DNA of 64,000 bases from Tulasnella sp. 424 (lineage: Eukaryota > Basidiomycota > Agaricomycetes > Cantharellales > Tulasnellaceae), in assembly GCA_019633425.1 (NCBI GenBank), contig WSUB01000030.1, forward strand, positions 62,001 through 126,000, written 5' to 3'. Position numbers and translations under genes: made by a program. Position 1 is the first letter of the stretch; the number at the start of each line of letters is the position of its first letter. The notes under the pieces were generated by a model. The model was not told the origin of the DNA, ran no database searches, and saw nothing but the letters and a program-made list of their open reading frames with translations. Of the stretch, positions 1-11,352 are shown piece after piece.

Positions 1-3000
1 CCATCGAAGAAGCCCTTGAGTACCTACAAAAAAACACGCTACGTTTGACTCTATCGGACGGACCTCATCCCTTCCCCCACTCACCTTCCCGGAGCCACAC
101 TGTTCTCGGGGGCACTCGGAACCTGTCAAAAAAGCAAGCGGTCGGCTCTCCACCGACTCATTAACCGACGTCAAACCAGTACTTACACGTTACCCTCGAC
201 GAGCAAGACATCCAGGTGAAGCAGACCCAGAACTGGGGGTAGCTAATAATTGAAAAGAATTCGTATTAGTTAATTGCCATGAATTGATGAATGTGGCTTC
301 CGGGTTTCGGCGAAACTGTCGCGCGTCATTTTCTCCCTTGACCAAAGATGGTCACATTCCTCCACAATAAGGGGACGGTGACGCGGATGCCCGCCCCCCG
401 TCGCCCAACCGGCAACAAAACCTTGCCTTTGCGGAGGCCGTCAAAAAAAGAAAAGCCAAACCCACCTTCGGTATTTGATTATCCCGGATGTCGATTTCTT
501 CACCTCGCCATCCCTCGCCCTCACCACGTCCAAATCGCTCCGCAACTTCCACTAAACCTTCCACATCCACAATCGCATTACCTTTACAATTGTGCGCGCG
601 TTAGTTAACATTCAATCCAACTGTGTACGGAAAAAAAATAATTCGAGTAAACCTTACCTTTAAGCCTGAGCACCTTGAGTCCACTCTTCCTCCCGTCGCC
701 CTCCTCGCCACCAGCCGGGAAAAACAACTTGACGAGACCAGGTACTTTCGTCAATCCATTCTCTGACAAGTCCAATGTCGTCATCGCGGGGAACATCCCA
801 CCCAACAGTTCAAATATCGGCTCATCATCCGTCCCTTCTCCTCCTGCGTCTCCCGACAATCGCCTGACGCGTACGAGATCCCCCAACGCACATCCATCCA
901 ACAGCACTTCCTCCACTCTCTCTAATCGAACATGATCGACAGAAGCTGGAAGCGTGAACACCGAATCCGCCCGTCGATTGCTCATATGAAGCGCACGTAA
1001 ACTCGAACTCCAGGGTTGTGTCACGATGACAGTCATGGGGAGCGTTTCCGTCGGGACGTTTGGGTCACCTGCACCTCCGATGCCACCAGAAGCAGCAGCA
1101 GCGGACCGGGAGAACGTGAGCGAGGTGTGCCGATTGTGCGCGGGTTTCTTCTTGGATGACGGTAGTGCGAGCGTATGACTTGAAGCATCGTAATGCTTGT
1201 CCAGCGTACCCTTTGCCGCCTGACTCGGTTCTTCCTTGGACGCCGAAGTTGAAGCCGCGTCGACAGTAGTAGCAGCGGCGGCAGCAGCAGCTTGTTCTTT
1301 CGCCTTCCGTTTCGCCTCTTCCGCTTCAGCTGCCTTCCGCTCCTCTTCTAGCCTCTTTCTCAGCCTCCCAGCTTCAGTATGCAAACCTTCGTCCACATCC
1401 GCCTCCCACTGTTCCTTCTGCACGCTCTTGGGTCGATCTTGACGTTTTCGTCCGCCACCCATGACGGGCGGAGCCCCGCGCTCCCTTTCACCGATAGCTA
1501 GACCCGCGGTCCCGTCGGTTTCAGCAGCGTTTGAATTTGAATTTGAATTATTGCCCGTCCGTGATTTCGACTCTGCTTCCACTTCCCACTTTTCCCTCGT
1601 ATCTCTCATCCCCAATCGCACCTCAACTGCTCCCGGAACCACGTCGATAGATTCATTCGGAGCTCCAATCACCGCAGCGCGTTCGACAACAGCTTTGAAG
1701 TACTCTTTCACCTCTTGTTCCGTTAACCACCCGTTCTCGCTGATATCCAGAACGTGCAGGTTCGCAAACGGACCGCTTCTGCTGCTTCTTCCCGCCGCCG
1801 CCGCGGTCTTCCTCGCAGAAGGGTCGGGCGTCTCGGGGAGCGGCGCGAAGGAACCTTGTTCCAATTCGCACTTTTTCATCAACAATTCCTTGAGCGACGG
1901 TGCCGCGGACGAGAGAACAGCGACAAGAGGCGACGCCGCTCCGAGAGGATTGCCCGATAAATCCAGTTTAACCAGACTTTTCGGTGGGAAAGCTCCTGCC
2001 CCGCCTCGTCCTCCTATGCCGTCGATCGAAGCGGCGGAAAGTTGGTTATCTGCCACGTTGAGAGTCTTGAGCGACGGCAATACTTCTGGCTGCGACAACC
2101 CTGATCCTCGGCCATGTCGTTGCAAAGAAGACGAAGGCCCGAAAAACGAATCCGATCCGAACCCAGGGCTCGGTGGCGTCGGTCCTGTTCCATCTGCCAT
2201 CCCGCCAACAAACTTGAGACTTTTCAACTGATTCCTCGATATGTCCAACCAACTCAGTGCGGGTAAATACGAGACCGCATTTTCTGGGAACTGCTCAAAC
2301 TTGTTCTCCGACAAGTCCAAATGAACCAGACACGCCAACTCTCCGATCGAGTCTGGTAAAGTGGACAACTGGTTTTTGGCGAAATCGAGGACCTTGAGCG
2401 AACCGAAGAGGGATAGTTCGGGTTGTAAAACGGTGAGGGAGTTGTCTCGCGCCTTGAGGGACGTCAAGTCGACGGCTTCGTAGTAAGCCAACTGTCGATG
2501 GGGCGTGCTGTCTTCTGCTGAAGATGCCGTTTGCCCTGGCAGAAGTTCCGGATCCACGGTGAGGTGGATCGAGAACAAGCTCGTTGGGAGGTACGATAAT
2601 GTACGTGACGTCAAATTGAGGGAGCCTAACGACAAAATAAGGACGATCCGGGTTGAGCACGAAGGCAGGACAATACGGGAAAAAAAGACCAATTCTTTCA
2701 AGGCTAAAGCCGGGACTTACCTGTTTCTCTAGCCCGCTCAATCGACTCCTTCACACTCCTCCTACCCAATAAATCATCCTCTTCCTGTTGACTTAGCGCC
2801 CCTTTACCTCCATTCCAGTCGTTATCTTCCGGCAACAAATCTCCATCCGCGATCACCGACGAGTCACCACCTGACCCTCCTCCCGCCAACGCCGAGTTGG
2901 GACGGGTCCTTTGTTGCTGCGACGCCTTCTTCGCCTCTGCCCTCCTTTGAGCGATAATTTCTTTCAGGGATAACACGGCTTTCGGAGTTGGTGATAGTTC

Positions 3001-3417
3001 GGGCAGATCCGAAGGCAAGGGTTTGGCAGGAGACTTGGAAGGGGATTTGAGCGGAGGAGGACGGGTGGTTCGAGTGGACGAGGTGCTCGCTGTCGAGCCG
3101 TTCGAGGTCGTTGAGCGGAACGTCGGTCTGTGAGGAGACTTTACTCGGGGAACGGGGTTGGTAGATGCGGTGAGGGATGAATGAGAGGTTGCATTGCGGA
3201 GTGTTGGTCTTGTGGTTGCTGATGAAGTGATTCGTGACGTTGTAGGTGTGGATGGAACGCCTGTTCCTGCCTTTGATGAGGTAGGTCGAGAGGTTGTAGA
3301 CGACCTAAGAGCGGACGAAGAGGCCGGTTTGCGCAGACCAGCACTGCTACTCGTACTGCTCGATAGGCTTCCAGGTTGAACCAGCCGACTTTTCGGCTGT
3401 GGAATATTAGACGACAT
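1..3417 (-). CDS. Leucine-rich-repeat protein, 3' end cut by the window edge
   Basis: Exons read leftward: 3417-2721, 2625-658, 581-466, 242-187, 122-85 and 23-1 (continuing outside). Frames close exactly at all five junctions, giving 966 codons so far. The N-terminal ~230 residues are Ser/Thr/Pro-rich and disordered, starting MSSNIPQPKSR. LRRs follow from ARETGSLNLTSRTLSYLP, an LRRC40/Soc2-like start. The middle (~residues 380-560) is low-complexity and charged, with Ala- and Glu/Lys-rich runs. The last small exons spell LPPVLGLLHLDVLLVEGN, then FRVPPRTVW, an LRR ending I recognise from fungal relatives. An in-frame ATG exists at 3528, but the 3417 ATG is preferred because the protein composition starts there. 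It is probably a cytosolic protein-interaction scaffold; the partner is unknown. The LRR assignment is firm and the function open. Confidence 0.82.
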
Positions 3418-4139
3418 TTCAGTGCCAGATAGATATTTTTGCTCCAAAGAGTTAAGAGAGTAGCGTTTAGAGTTAAGCGTAGTGTTCCACCCCGCGGAGC
3501 TTTCCAATTTGACCTTTTCGAGGGGCAAAAAAGTGGCAGTCAGAATTCAGAGGGCTGTTGGAGGGAAAAGTCACGTGATGCTGTCCAAAGCGCGTCGTTT
3601 GGTCTTCCTCCCCCCTGAAGTTCCCAGGAAAAGAGGGGCGTCTCTTTTGCACTGGTGTGGGTGTCGGGGCGCGGAGTACCGCTCACCCCCGCGCCTTCCA
3701 CGCAGATAGGGAAAACTCCCCTCTCCCCATTGAAGGCTAGACGTGTTTTAGTAGCAAGTACCCTTGAACTTTAGTCAAGTCATGCATGCGTTCATCCGGT
3801 GGGGGAGTCAATGACGGAGTATCTGGGTCACGCACGCACGCACACCTACGCAATGGGTTCTCCAAGCCCTCGTTCGTCGTGTTCGGGGCCACCAGTGACG
3901 CCGTACCCAGCCTCACGTTCGAAAAGAGGAGATAAGAGAATGTTCGGGTGGAACACAAAAAAGGCACCAAGCTCCCTATATCTCACACTCCGTCACTGCC
4001 CAGAGTGCTATATAAGACGACTTTCCCGCCTCACACTTTGCGAGTTTTTCTTCCCCAACCAGTGAAACTACCACCAACCAAACCAACCCCACTCGAAACT
4101 AGCTCTTTGACCTTTTTCTCCCTCTATCTATCTATCATC
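3418..4139. promoter_or_regulatory. Divergent intergenic region between the LRR gene and the 4140 gene
   Basis: About 720 bp shared by two divergent genes. A TATATAA box lies at 4009-4015, about 125 bp before the ATG at 4140. A C/T-rich 5' leader runs up to that ATG. A short CACGCACGCACAC run lies near 3831-3844. No convincing ORF. Confidence 0.5.
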
Positions 4140-4821
4140 ATGTCCCCCAAGTCCACTTCTGCTCCTTCCGGCGTGCTCGAGACCATCCAAGTCCCTGCAG
4201 CCACCAAGAACGCCACCCTCACCGCGAGCACCACTGCCAACGCAGCGCTGGACGCCAAAGACAACCGTAGCTCCCTCCGTTCTCGCAAAGTCGTCATGAA
4301 GCCCCACGACCGCACCAAAGCTCGTACCGGTAGGGGTCACGATAAGTACTCCAAAACCGATAACGAGCGCATCCGTCGCAAACGCCAGCACGGCTCTGCT
4401 CGAGGCGTTTTTGACGATGACGACGTTGATGCTGCTGCTACCGCTGAGGCCATGGAGAACAGTGCGCTGGAGTACTCTGTCAAGGACGTTGAGAATCCGA
4501 TGTTATCCATCTTCTCTGGTCCACGCACTCCCTTGGAAGTTGTCGAGGTTCCACTCCTGACCATCATCCAGACCTCCAAGCCTTGGGACGGTACGTCACC
4601 CTTCCCCCTCATACTCTTTCACATTACCCATTATTTCCCTTACCTCCTTAGGTGTCGGCGCGGACTATGAGCTGGTCTCGAACCCAGGAGACGTCATCGC
4701 TTTAGACGACGACATGGATTATACGGACGACGAATGGGAGGCCGTCGATGACATGAATAAGCCTGCCAAACCCATTCGCAAGAGTTACGCCGCTGCTTTG
4801 CAAGTTGGTATCAAGGCGTAA
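4140..4821 (+). CDS. Conserved-looking small protein of unknown function
   Basis: Exons 4140-4590 and 4652-4821, with a 61-nt intron (GTACGT..TTAG), give 206 aa. The N-terminal third is Ser/Thr/Ala-rich. A basic stretch (residues ~45-90, rich in Lys/Arg, with HDKYSKTDNERIRRKRQHG) could bind nucleic acid or serve as a nuclear signal. An acidic part follows, with DDDDVD and later DDDMDYTDDEWEAVDDM. The end KSYAAALQVGIKA is hydrophobic and basic. I recognise no family. The TATA box at 4009-4015 and the pyrimidine-rich leader suggest a well-expressed gene. It converges with YPI1 downstream. Confidence 0.72.
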
Positions 4822-5305
4822 ACGACTAGTAACGCTCTAATATTGAAGTCTAAGATACGTATACTTTTATCCTACTAATGTCGAGGGGCATCCCTCGTCC
4901 ACTCCTTCGCTCTCTCGGTTCGCAATCGAACGTTTTTCCTTACTCGCCGCCTAATGAACATTCGACGCTCTCTTATACCCCATTGTTCTTCGTTCGTGCT
5001 AGTTCACTAGCTTTAGTTATTTTCGTCCCTATACCTATTACAACCATATGATGACGATGATGCAGTTGCTTTGACCATTTGCCGTGCTGTGTTTGGGGTA
5101 AAACGTCCGTGCGTCAAAGAATGAGGAAAGAAAAAGAAAGGGGTGAAGTGTGGAGCACGAGCACCCACGCCTCTTCACTGCGGTCAGGAGTTGAAGTGGA
5201 GGAGTGACAAGGTCCGTTATTTCGCAGTACACTGTGTAAGTATGTACAAGTTAAGCGAGAGGAAAAGAAAGGAGTAGTGATACAGTAAAAACCCGGATCA
5301 TGCAA
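4822..5305. other. Convergent 3' intergenic region
   Basis: About 480 bp between the convergent stops of the 4140 gene and YPI1. It holds T-rich and A-rich stretches expected of 3' UTRs and a short GATGATGACGATGATG run. No gene seen. Confidence 0.4.
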
Positions 5306-5919
5306 TTATGGATCAGCCTTCCCCTTGCCTTTCTTCTCGTATGCATTTGCGGGACCACGGTCGGCGCGACTCTCCGTCATACTCCCACCCACAGCGCCCT
5401 CGCGCAACCCCGCCCCGCCACTAGCGCCGACGTCATCGCCTTCGCCTCCTCCCGAACCTCCTAAAGGCACGTTGCGTCGAGAACGTGCGTGATGGTGGTG
5501 GTTGTGTCCCCGGCACGAGGGAGAGTCCGATTCCGAATCGCTCCCGCTGCTTTCTTCGGAAGAAGATTCGTCGAATGGGCGGGGCTTGTGGTATATGCAG
5601 CAAACTATCCATAACAACAAAGGTCGTACATTAGAATCACAGGTTATTCGTGAACCGCTGGTGTGCAAAGGGACGAACTTTTGGACTTTTTCCTCCCTGC
5701 ACCTTCATTGTCAACGACGTCCTCCGTCCACTGCACCTGAGGTCTGCTCTTGGGTCCGCCTCTCAGCTTTAACACCCCACTCCGCTGAGCCGGTTCCGCC
5801 CTCCTTTCATCAGACCCAGACCCTTCATCCACTTCAGGTTGAGAATCGCGAACCGTTATCGTTCGAGAACCATCCGTAGGTGCAGAGGTTGCCGGTGGTC
5901 GACGGGAGTTTGACAGCAT
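5306..5919 (-). CDS. YPI1: Type 1 protein phosphatase inhibitor YPI1 (PPP1R11 / inhibitor-3 family)
   Basis: Exons 5919-5679 and 5604-5306, with a 74-nt intron (GTTCGT..ATAG), encode 179 aa. The junction restores KKSK-I-CCIYHKPRPFDESS, the family's signature Cys-Cys block; the Ser/Glu run EESSGSDSESDS follows it. Upstream is VLKLRGG and then VQWTEDVVDNE, whose V-x-W is the RVxF-type docking site for PP1. A short His run (HNHHHH) and a Gly-rich tail follow. In yeast, YPI1 is a nuclear regulator of PP1 (Glc7) together with Sds22. Length and motif order fit the family. Start at 5919 is the first ATG before the conserved part. Confidence 0.92.
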
Positions 5920-6475
5920 ATCTCTACGTATTACTGAAAGCTTTTCGAGAAGAAGAAAAGGATTGAAGGATATAACGAAGAGAGAGTGCAGCGGTCTTTG
6001 ATGGGGTGGAGGGGTGGTTCGCGGTTTTGGCTGGTTGGTTTGAAATGTAATTGCTCAGCAGGGCAGGCGATCGTCAGGCTTTGAGTCGAACATTACGTAA
6101 TTATCAAGGGGCTCGGTTGATCGGCAACTTCGGCTTCCCGCGGCCCAAAGACTCTAGAGCGCATACATGAAGGCACCTAGCATGCTAATGCGTTACAGCG
6201 TAAGTCAAAACCATACACCATACATCATTGCAGCAATCTTCCCCCCGTGGTAGAAGCTGGTGACGCTCTGCTGGCCTCGTCATCAACCTCGCATGCGCCG
6301 TGTCAGTACAACGTAGCTACCATCACGATATTGGAAGAGAATCGGTAAAGAGTATAGTAAATTAGTCCGTGTGTCAGCGGGCCCTAACAGAAAGCGTGCC
6401 CGTTAACGGGTATAGCACGAAGACCTCATGGCCCCTGTTAACAGCCCCACACCATGGGTAACCTCCCATGCCCAA
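5920..6475. other. Spacer between YPI1 and the F-box array
   Basis: About 220 bp of YPI1 promoter, then sequence from about 6140 on that recurs after every F-box copy, for example the block at 6160-6420. This marks the left edge of the tandem array. No coding potential seen. Confidence 0.5.
6399..6410. repeat. Palindrome CCCGTTAACGGG downstream of F1
   Basis: Perfect 12-bp palindrome 65 bp beyond the F1 stop. The same word recurs at 8814-8825, 11273-11284 and 13680-13691, always 57-70 bp past a stop codon. Confidence 0.7.
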
Positions 6476-8006
6476 CTAATGCGACTGCTTGGCACCTTCT
6501 TGCGCCTGATAGAGTCTGGCCATCCAGTCTCGTACCGCCTCCGTCATACGGTTTTGATCCCAGGTCCTGTCCCAATCAAACTCGCATTCGAGGGCTTGAC
6601 AGGAGTCCGGGCCATAATTGCTGAGCACAACGGTTACCTCAGGTCCGCAGACCATCGCCAGGAACTCTGCGAGAGGTTGTAGTATTCCATCCGGGACGTA
6701 GACATCCAACAAGGTGAGTCTCCGAAGACTTTTGAACCGGGATGGAACGGCGTTCGTATTAGGGATATCTCCGACACAATTGAAAGGAGCAGCGAGATTT
6801 TCGAGGGCAGGAAACGATTCTGCAAATGCAAGGAGGTGGGATAGATGAAATTGACCCCCTTGATCGGAGTAGAGCATCAAGGACGTTACTCTCCTCCAAG
6901 CTTGACCCATCCTTTGGATGTCTTGAATGCCCAGGTGCAGATCGGATTCAAACCAAAGGCCGATATCTTCCAAGGCTGAGAGTTGAAGCAGAGGCTCGAT
7001 GTCCGCCAGACCCATGGTCCCCTGTGGCACATCAGTCTCCGACCGTGCGAGACGAATACATCGCAAAGAATGACCACTCCTGGCCAATGCATTCAGAGCC
7101 AGTTGGAGCTTCTCGCTCGTAACGTCCCTCATTTCTCCGCAGAAGGTCCGAAGCTGTGGTGAAGCTTGACATACTTCAGACATGGTTGCTACGTCCTGAA
7201 TGTGGTAGGATGGAAGACGCAATTGACGTAAACTACGTTGGGTTTTGAGGAATGCATTCAGTGAGGTGCTCATGGTAGCGTCCTCAGAGGAGGTGAAGTT
7301 TGTTCCGAATTCGAAAGACTTGAGGCGGTTTGCGAGCGACGATGAGAGGTCGGAGAGAAGCCTGTTCACCTGGTCCACCGAGGCGTTTTCTGGCCGAATG
7401 AAAAGACACATTCGCTCCAGCAAAGGAGGGCAGAACGCCGTGACGTTGCTCAGCCCGGTCCCATCGACATCCCAATGTGCGGCTCGGAGGTTGGGCAGGA
7501 TTCCTCCCTCTGGGTGGACAGCGAGGGCTCGCATAATCAATCCACTGAATATCCCCACATCATTTCCCATGTCATCACATGCGAGATGTCGTACTCGTGC
7601 ACCATACGACTTGAAAAGGTCCCAAGACTTTGCAGTTAAGACAATGTCAGGGTGCAGATCCTGCAAGAAGTACAGGCGGTTAGCCATTATGCCAGCAACG
7701 TAGAGGGCTCTCCGACTTACGTAGCCAAGTTCAGTACGTTCTAGCGAGCCGAGAAGCCTAAAGAGTGGTCGGAGTGACGGGATTGATCTCCAGAGCTCGT
7801 CTAGTGCAACACCGCTCCAATGACGACATACGACGGCAGCAGCTGCACAATCCTGCTGGTCAAGCATCCCAAAAATCATGACCATGACTTCTATGGGTAT
7901 CTCCTGGATGATCGCTAGGATACCGCCCAATTAGCAACCCCCAAACGATGATGAAGGAATACCGCGCAGTCGCCTACTCACCTCCTCTTCTTGATCGACA
8001 AGACAT
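6476..8006 (-). CDS. F-box/leucine-rich protein, array copy F1
   Basis: Exons 8006-7982, 7914-7721 and 7660-6476 give 467 aa. The F-box lies at residues ~10-60 (IPIEVMVMIFGML.., VVCRHWSGVALDELWRSIPSL). The C-terminal ~400 residues are irregular leucine-rich segments (LRLPSYHIQD, LRTFCGEMRD, IEPLLQL, LAEFLAMVCGPEV). The family expectation is a substrate adaptor for an SCF ubiquitin ligase; the substrate is unknown. The start is the ATG of MSCRSRRG, 197 bp downstream of a TATATAT box. The frame is open further upstream, but copies F3 and F4 break it there, so a longer N-terminus is unlikely. Intron 2 (7661-7720, GTAAGT..TTGCAG) has no stop in frame, so an unspliced 20-residue-longer form is also readable. 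Confidence 0.75.
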
Positions 8007-8202
8007 GGAATCTTCTGAACCTTGACTAGGTGCAATAAATAGCTCAGATTTCCTTAAGCGGGCTAATGATGACTGTGATTTGATGCGGCAGGCAAATGAA
8101 TGGGAAGCAAGTAAGTCACGGCGGTCGTCAAAACCACACCCGAGGATAATGCGTACCATTTTTTGTTTTGCTTTCGGAGACGCACTTACTACGGAACTTG
8201 AC

Positions 8203-8209
8203 TATATAT
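8203..8209 (-). promoter_or_regulatory. TATA-like box of F1
   Basis: ATATATA on the coding strand, within CCATATATAG, 197 bp before the chosen ATG. It is conserved at the same relative site in F2 (10619-10625), F3 (13082-13088) and F6 (20337-20343). In F4 it is altered to TATGTAT and in F5 it is part of a longer AT run. Confidence 0.5.
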
Positions 8210-8813
8210 GGGAGTCGAAGTGAATGTAGAAAGTTTGGAAAACACCGTTGAGCGCGCGGGAAAGGAAGACGAGGCTTATTCTTGGTGTTGAACGTTCGAG
8301 TGAACGGGAGCATGTTGTTCCCGCGCTTCCGCCACCAGAAACCGTCAAAGGCACCGCAAACTACCAATGTACGCACTGGGCCACCCACCACGCCAGTTAC
8401 GTTGGTACTATTATTAATAATAAAAATTCGGAGTCATATAGTGCGAATTATTGCAACAATCTCTACCCCGGGTGAGGTCGAGGATGCCGACCTATTGCTA
8501 GCCCCATGGTAGCTGTACCAGCACGATATAACATTGGAACTGGGACACAATAGAGCATTAGAGCGCATGCATGAAGCCGTCTGGCCATTATGCTAATGCG
8601 TAACAGCATAAGTCGGAACCGTACAGCACACGTCATTGCAGCAATCTCCCACTTGAGGTAGAAGCTGCAGACACTCTGCTCTGCTGGTCTCGTCATCGAC
8701 CTTGCGTGCGCGGTGTCAGTACAACGTAGTTATTGCATCACGATATTGGAAAAGAATCGGTAAAGATTGTACTAAAGTAGCCCGTGTGTTAGCAGGCCCT
8801 AACAGAAAGCGTG

Positions 8814-8825
8814 CCCGTTAACGGG
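8814..8825. repeat. Palindrome CCCGTTAACGGG downstream of F2
   Basis: 57 bp beyond the F2 stop; same 12-bp word as after F1. Confidence 0.7.
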
Positions 8826-8882
8826 TATAGCATCGAAAACATCATCGCTCCTGTTAACAGTCGCAAACCATGGGTAACCTCA

Positions 8883-10412
8883 CTAATTCGACTGCTTGGT
8901 ACCTTCTTGCGCCTGATAGAGTTTGGCCATCTGCTCTCGTACCGCCTCCGTCATGCGGTTTTGATCCGAGGTCCTGTCCCAATCAAACTCGCATTCGAGG
9001 GCTTGACAGGAGTCCGGGCCATACTTGCGAAGCACAACGGTTACGTCAGGCCCGCAGACCATCGTCAGGAACTCTGCGAGAGGTGGTATTGTTCCATTCG
9101 GGGTGATGGCACCCAACAAGGTAAGTCTCCGAAGACGTTTGAATCGGGATGGAACGCCGTTCGTATTAGGGATATCTCCGACACAGTCGAAAGGAGCAGC
9201 GAGATTTTCCAGGACAGGAAAGGATTCCGCAAATGTAAGGAGGTGGGATAAATCATAGTGACTTCCTTGATCGGAGTACAGGATCAAGGACGCTACTCTC
9301 CTCCAAGCTTGACCCATCCTTTGGATGTCTCGGGTGTCCAGATACAGCTCGAATTCGAGCCAAAGGCCAACATCTTCCAAGGCGGGGAGTTGAAGCAGAG
9401 GCTCGATGTCCGCCAGACCCATGGTCTCCTCGGGCACGTGTGTCTCCGACCGTGCGAGACGAATACATCGCAAAGAATGACCACTCCTGGCCAATGCATT
9501 CAGAGCCAGTTGGAGCCTCTCTCTCGTAAGGTCCCTCATTTCTCCGCAGAAGGTCCGAAGCTGTGGTGAAGCTTGACATGCTTCAGACATGGTCGCTACG
9601 TCCTGAATGTGGTAGGATGGAAGACGCAATTGACGCAAACTACGTTGGGTTTTGAGGAATGCATTCAGTGAGGCGCTCATGGTAGCGTCCTCAGCGGAGG
9701 TGAAGTTTGTTCCGAATTCGAAAGACTTGAGGCGGTTTGCGAGCGACGATGAGAGGTCGGAGAGAAGCCTGTTTACCTGGTCCGCCGAGGCATTTTCTGG
9801 TCGAATGAAAAGACACATTCGCTCCAGCAAAGGAGGGCAAAACGCCGTGACATTGTTCAGTCCGGTCCCATCGACATCCCAATGTGCGGCTCGGAGGTTG
9901 GGCAGGATTCCTCCCTCTGGGTGGACAGCGAGGGCTCGCATAATCAATCCACTGGATATCCCCACATCATAGCTCATGTCATCACATGCGAGATGTCGTA
10001 CTCGTGCACCATACGACTTGAAAAGGTCCCAAGACTTTGCAGTTAAGACAACGTTAGGGTGCAGATCCTACAAAAAGAACAGGCGGTTAGCCATTATGCC
10101 AGCAACGTAGAGGGCTCTCCGACTTACGTAGCCAAGTTCAGTACGTTCTAGCGAGCCGAGAAGCCCAAAGAGTGGTCGGAGTGACGGGATTGATCTCCAG
10201 AGCTCGTCTAGTGCAACACCGCTCCAATGGCGACATACGACGGCAGCAGCCGCACAATCCTGCTGGTCAAGCATCCCAAAAATCATGGCCATGACTTCTA
10301 TGGGTATCTCCTGGATGATCGCTAGGATACCGCCCAATTAGAATCCTCCAACGATGATGAAGGAACACCGCACGGTCGCCTACTCACCTCCTCTTCTTGA
10401 TCGACAAGACAT
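8883..10412 (-). CDS. F-box/leucine-rich protein, array copy F2
   Basis: Exons 10412-10388, 10321-10128 and 10067-8883; the third exon is 1185 nt, equal to F1. Very close to F1 in sequence (MSCRSRRG start, IPIEVMAMIFGML F-box). Intron 2 (10068-10127) ends in TGTAG, so reading through it stops at once, unlike F1. No frameshift or internal stop found, so it appears functional. Differences from F1 cluster in the central leucine-rich part, for example LALNALARSGHSL retained but the ETHVPEETMGL segment changed. Confidence 0.75.
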
Positions 10413-11272
10413 GGAATCCTCCGAACCTTGACTAGGCGCATTGAATAGTTCAAATTTCCCTGAGCGGGCTAATGATGACTGTGATTTGATCCGGCAGGCA
10501 AATGAATGGGAAGCAAGTAAGTCACGGCGGTCCGACTGACATGTCAAAACCACACCTGAGGATATTGCGTACCATTTTCTGTTTTGCTTTCGGAAACGCA
10601 CGTACTACGGAGTTTGACTATATATGGGAGTCGAAGTGAATGTAGAAAGTTTGGAAAACACCGTTGAGCGCACGGGAAGTCAAGACGAGGGTTATTCTTG
10701 GTGTTGAACGTTCGAACGAAGAGTAAACGAAGCGTGTTGTTCTCGCGCTTCCGCCACCGGACGCACCGCAAGCTGCCAAGGTAGGCACTGACACACCCAC
10801 CACACCAATTACGTTCGTACTATTCTTAATAATAAAAGTTGGTATCATATAGCGCGAATCATGGCAACAATCTCTTCCCGGGGCGGGGTCGATGATGCCA
10901 TCCCAGTGCTAGCCCCGTGATCGCTGTGCCAGCATTATATAACATTGGGACAGGGACACAATAGAGCATTAGAGCGCATACATGAAGTACACCTGGCCGT
11001 TATGCTAGTGCGCAACAGAATAAGCCGGAACCGTAAACATACGTCATGACAGCAATCTCCCACCCGAGGTAGAAGCTGCTGACCCTCTGCTGGCCTCGTC
11101 ATCGACCGGTCTCACATACGCTGTGTTAGTACAGCTTAACGACGGTATCGAGATATTGGAAGAGGAACCCAGTAATCCGCGCGTGAATTGGTAAACATGG
11201 TAGTAAATTAGTCCGTGTCCTGACAGGCCTGACCGCCAACAACTGCTAGATGGGTGTGTAACTGAAATCGTG

Positions 11273-11284
11273 CCCGTTAACGGG
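11273..11284. repeat. Palindrome CCCGTTAACGGG downstream of F3
   Basis: 68 bp beyond the F3 stop; identical to the word after F1, F2 and F4. Confidence 0.7.
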
Positions 11285-11352
11285 TATAGCATCGAAAACT
11301 TCATCGCCCCTAGGTTAACAGTCGCAAACCATGGGTAACCTCCCATCCCTAA

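Noticed and set aside
1461..2231. 256-codon plus-strand ORF
   Set aside because: Antisense to the LRR exon, low-complexity composition mirrored from it.
9258..9569. Recurring plus-strand ORFs (also 11728-11979, 14133-14444) opposite the F-box genes
   Set aside because: Conserved only because the sense genes are duplicates; lengths vary and there are no starts in common context.
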